From contig NZ_CP140255.1 of NCBI RefSeq assembly GCF_034479615.1, positions 434,001 through 498,000 of the forward strand: a stretch of 64,000 nucleotides of DNA, read 5' to 3'. The stretch is from Vreelandella neptunia. GTDB taxonomy: Bacteria; Pseudomonadota; Gammaproteobacteria; Pseudomonadales; Halomonadaceae. The notes beneath the pieces are model-generated. The model searched no databases and had not been told where the DNA came from. It worked only from the letters and a program-made list of their open reading frames with translations. Both the position numbers and the translations under genes were made by a program. Shown one piece after another: positions 61,517 to 64,000 of this stretch (its first letter is position 1; the number at the start of each line of letters is the position of its first letter).

Positions 61517-62182
61517 TTAGGCGTTGCCACTCAGCCATTCGAGTACATTGGCAACCGGCAAAACGTCGGCATACTTGAGATGCAGGTCGGTCAGGTTGGC
61601 GTAGTGGTAGCTTTCGTGTTTATCCGCGACGCACTCGATGGGCACGATGGTGCGGTAGCCCCGGGAAAGGCTCTCCACGGCGGTGGCGCGAATGCAGCCA
61701 GAGGTAGAGCCGCCGGTAATAATGACCGTATCGACCTGATGCCATACCAGCAGTGACTGCAGCGGCGTTTCAAAAAATGCCGAGGGCATGCGCTTGGTGT
61801 AGATCACGTCGCGGCTGCGGTCGATCTCGCAGCGCTCGTCGAACTCGGCCCGCTCAGAGCCATACTTAATGTTTTGCAGCGAATCAGGCGTATCGGTACG
61901 CGTACCCCAAACACCTGCGTCTTCGGCGGAGTCTAGAAAAGCGACGTGAGTCCAGACCACCGGCCAACCTTTCTCCCGAAAACCGCGTGCCAGCTGGTTG
62001 GTGTACTCCAACTGCTTGGGGTCGGTTTCGTAGGCGGTTTTGAAGAGATCGGTGCGGGTGTAGGCCTTTTGCGGATCGACGTTAACCAGCACCGCTTTGT
62101 TGCCAAAACCAAACGGCACCCGCTGAGGGTTAGCCATGACATCGTTAAAAATCTCTTTCGCCGTTTTGTCAGTGGTCTGCAT
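61517..62182 (-). CDS. Isochorismatase-family cysteine hydrolase
   Basis: 221 residues with the family catalytic triad: Asp36 in NVDPQKAY, Lys130 in YTKRMPSAFF, and Cys163 in GGSTSGCIRATAVES. Members hydrolyse amides (nicotinamide, N-carbamoylsarcosine, maleamate, ureidoacrylate). Size and motif are closest to N-carbamoylsarcosine or maleamate amidohydrolases. CAGGAG precedes the ATG. In the cluster it could open the half-amide made by the PuuE-like proteins; this is inference. Confidence 0.85.
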   Translation of the reverse strand: MQTTDKTAKEIFNDVMANPQRVPFGFGNKAVLVNVDPQKAYTRTDLFKTAYETDPKQLEYTNQLARGFREKGWPVVWTHVAFLDSAEDAGVWGTRTDTPDSLQNIKYGSERAEFDERCEIDRSRDVIYTKRMPSAFFETPLQSLLVWHQVDTVIITGGSTSGCIRATAVESLSRGYRTIVPIECVADKHESYHYANLTDLHLKYADVLPVANVLEWLSGNA

Positions 62183-62247
62183 CGTCGTCTCCTGAATAGT
62201 TATTTATTCGCACTTATAAATAATGGGCATGGTTTGGTGAGCGAGGG

Positions 62248-63141
62248 CTAGCGATTGTCGTACTGCTCGCCAAGCTCCAGCATCGCCTGGGTGCCTAAAT
62301 AGTCGTTAAGCTGTTTGAAATCGAGCATCTGGTCGCGGAAGGCGTCGGTAGTGCCGTCCCGTTTTAGCGTGGCAAAGAAACGGCTGGCCATATGGGTAAT
62401 CGCCCGCACCAGTGCGCCGGGAAAAATCACCAGCGAGAAGCCTAACTCTTCCAGGGCCTGGGCGTTCTGAAGCGGTGTGTCGCCGCCTTCGACCATATTG
62501 GCCATGATCGGCACCTTGCCTTTGAACTGGGTCATGATCTTGCGGATGTCTTCGTCACTACGGATACCTTCGATAAACAGCATATCCACGCCAGCTTCAT
62601 AATAGGCTTGGGCGCGCTCAATGGCGCTGTCGGTGCCTTCCACGCCCAGCGCATCGGTGCGGCCAATAATAAGCGTGCTGTCATTTTCTCGGGCGTCCAG
62701 TGCGGCGTGCAATTTACCGACCATTTCGCTTTTGGAGACCAGGGTTTTGCCGCGCAGGTGGCCGCAGCGCTTGGGGTAAGTTTGGTCTTCAAGCTGAATA
62801 GCGTTGGCGCCAGCGCGCTCCAGCAGGCGCACGCTGCGCATCACGTTCATGGCGTTGCCAAAGCCGGTATCGCAATCCACGACCACGGATAAGTTGGTGC
62901 GCTCACGAATATGCGACATGGCAGTGCAAATTTCGGTAATGCTAAGCAGGCCAATATCCGGCCGCCCCAATTGGGTATAGGCCAGGCTGGCGCCGGAAAG
63001 GTAGACCGTATCGAAGCCCGCTTGCTCGGCAAGGGACGCGCCAAGGGCGTCAAACACGCCAGGGGCGACCACAATGGAGCTGTCTTGCAACTGCTGTTTA
63101 AGTTGGGCGGGCTGGCCTGTAGCGTGCTGTTGGCGTGTCAT
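62248..63141 (-). CDS. Isocitrate lyase/PEP mutase superfamily lyase
   Basis: 297 residues. Metal-binding VVVDCDTGFGN (Asp89, Asp91), QLEDQ (Glu118, Asp119) and the active-site loop KRCGH (Cys126) are present. The Cys loop is typical of C-C lyases (methylisocitrate lyase, dimethylmalate lyase, oxaloacetate hydrolase) rather than phosphonate mutases. Product is probably a 2-oxoacid plus a short carboxylate. Not next to prpC, so not the usual propionate pathway gene. Confidence 0.85.
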   Translation of the reverse strand: MTRQQHATGQPAQLKQQLQDSSIVVAPGVFDALGASLAEQAGFDTVYLSGASLAYTQLGRPDIGLLSITEICTAMSHIRERTNLSVVVDCDTGFGNAMNVMRSVRLLERAGANAIQLEDQTYPKRCGHLRGKTLVSKSEMVGKLHAALDARENDSTLIIGRTDALGVEGTDSAIERAQAYYEAGVDMLFIEGIRSDEDIRKIMTQFKGKVPIMANMVEGGDTPLQNAQALEELGFSLVIFPGALVRAITHMASRFFATLKRDGTTDAFRDQMLDFKQLNDYLGTQAMLELGEQYDNR

Positions 63142-63184
63142 AGCTATCTCGTCATTGTAAGGTAAGCGAAAAGTAGGGTAGGCG

Positions 63185-63607
63185 TTAGCTGCTTGTTCTC
63201 GCGGCTAGCGCCAAGTCATTCCAAACGTCCTGGCGGGTAATCAAGCCATCGGTTAATTCAAAGCGGTCGATAAAGCGCACGCCGGTGGATGTGCTCCCAT
63301 CCAGCCACTCCACTGCCAGCTCGCCATGGCAGACCACCACGCTGTGGGTAGTGGAAGTGCCTTGTTTTGGATGACTGCAGAGATCGACGGCGTAAAAGGT
63401 TTTGCTCACCCGGCGGTAGCGGGTTTTGGCCCACTCAACGACTTCGCTTAATCGCTGCATAGGTGCAGCGCCAGGGAACTGCATCACCACGTTAACCGCC
63501 AGGTTGCGCTCTGCGCAGGCCAGGTCGCGGGCCTCCATGGCGCTTAGAAAAGCGCGCACCTGCTTTACACTGCGGCTGTCTGGGTCAGTCATCTCTGCGT
63601 TAGGCAT
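63185..63607 (-). CDS. NTF2/SnoaL-like small protein
   Basis: 140 residues with the cone-shaped fold expected from VKQVRAFLSAMEARDLACAE, MQFPGAAPMQRLSEVVEWAK and VRFIDRFELTDGLITRQDVW. Members are small isomerases, dehydratases or binding proteins; no catalytic residues can be assigned. AAGAGAG lies before the start. Probably the first gene of the operon, opposite the GntR regulator. Confidence 0.7.
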   Translation of the reverse strand: MPNAEMTDPDSRSVKQVRAFLSAMEARDLACAERNLAVNVVMQFPGAAPMQRLSEVVEWAKTRYRRVSKTFYAVDLCSHPKQGTSTTHSVVVCHGELAVEWLDGSTSTGVRFIDRFELTDGLITRQDVWNDLALAARTSS

Positions 63608-63727
63608 TTCGACTCTCTTGCAACTAGCTGCTCACGTGAGGCCACATCGTTAGCGATACGAAACAGCGCTGGTTCTGTGATAATGGCTTTCAAGCAGCAG
63701 TAATTGTGTTATTGATTAGCTGTCGAT

Positions 63728-63747
63728 ATGTATTATATGTAATACAT
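63728..63747. promoter_or_regulatory. Perfect dyad, candidate GntR operator
   Basis: ATGTATTA and TAATACAT flank TATG in the 213-base divergent gap between the NTF2-like gene and the GntR gene. The 8-base arms, AT-rich centre and position fit an operator for the regulator encoded next door, controlling one or both directions. Confidence 0.6.
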
Positions 63748-63820
63748 TTTTATGTCTATTATTATCCCTACGTCAAGCCCGACATAAATTTTTTGAACAA
63801 CATCCTGAGGAGAGGCGTGG

Positions 63821-64000
63821 ATGAGTGAGGCACAATCCTCTGCGGTGGGCGGCACCAAATCCCACCGTATTTACCTGTTACTGAAAGATGCAATCTTGAG
63901 CGGGCGGCTGCCTGCGGGCAGTAAATTGCCCGGCGAAAATAAACTGGCGGAGCAGCATGGGGTGTCGCGAGTCACCGTTCGGCGTGCCATGGAAGCGCTG
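63821..64000 (+). CDS. GntR family transcriptional regulator, 3' end outside window
   Basis: The first 60 codons are present: SHRIYLLLKDAILSGRLPAG, then SKLPGENKLAEQHGVSRVTV and RRAMEAL, the complete winged helix of a GntR regulator, closest to the HutC-type subgroup by its length of helix spacing. The ATG follows TGAGGAGAGG. The effector domain lies outside. It is divergent from the catabolic cluster and probably its regulator. Confidence 0.88.
   Translation, partial: MSEAQSSAVGGTKSHRIYLLLKDAILSGRLPAGSKLPGENKLAEQHGVSRVTVRRAMEAL

Noticed and set aside
62248..63141. Methylisocitrate lyase PrpB of the propionate pathway
   Set aside because: KRCGH fits a lyase, but prpC and prpD are missing and the neighbours point to a different pathway.

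Overview
The window looks like chromosomal DNA of a moderately halophilic gammaproteobacterium, most likely Halomonas or another Halomonadaceae member. This rests on gene order (dnaE-accA-tilS, rho-ubiD-fre, pepA/lptFG, bfd-bfr), on GC-rich codon use with acidic proteins, and on family-level similarity to Halomonas proteins. No database search was possible, so the genus is an inference.

Layout. 1-9.3 kb: housekeeping genes: the 3' part of dnaE, accA, tilS, convergent ppx, then a long untranslated leader and rho. 9.3-14.8 kb: ubiD, fre, a 42-residue membrane peptide, then a class I DAHP synthase gene preceded by two consecutive small ORFs rich in Phe/Tyr/Trp codons, the first followed by an attenuator-type terminator; a DUF3087 gene and a lipoprotein follow. 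14.8-20.1 kb: mixed genes (YdjM-type membrane hydrolase, glyoxalase I, HslJ/META lipoprotein, SelD-associated type FAD oxidoreductase, diguanylate cyclase, HTH regulator). 20.2-28.4 kb: seven minus-strand genes that look like one operon: APH-like kinase, YnjBCD-type ABC transporter, two glycosyltransferase-like proteins of the families named after arsenosugar synthesis, and a TVP38-flavoprotein fusion. 28.5-39.5 kb: ZIP transporter, valS, MFS transporter, Spy-like protein, a small degraded accessory island, holC, ilvE, pepA. 39.6-43.4 kb: lptFG, an RDD protein, bfd, bfr. 43.7-50.1 kb: phytase-like secreted protein behind a candidate Pho box, CstA, SodC, and an orphan substrate-binding protein. 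50.3-54.2 kb: truC-tcdA-DUF1653-recQ. 54.2-58.1 kb: AbgT and an M20 amidohydrolase with a divergent LysR regulator. 58.2-64.0 kb: a six-gene catabolic-looking operon (flavoprotein dehydrogenase, two PuuE-like deacetylase-fold hydrolases, isochorismatase-fold hydrolase, isocitrate-lyase-superfamily lyase, NTF2-like protein) divergent from a GntR regulator cut by the window end.

Most notable observations: the tandem aromatic leader peptides before DAHP synthase; a second, synonymously diverged copy of the 3' end of holC that brackets an AlbA_2/DUF1016/YgjP remnant island; the Pho-box-like site before the phytase-like gene; the 58-64 kb cluster of unknown substrate; and degenerate tandem repeats with 13-16 bp period in several separate intergenic gaps. 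I saw no rRNA, tRNA, CRISPR array, complete insertion sequence or integrase.
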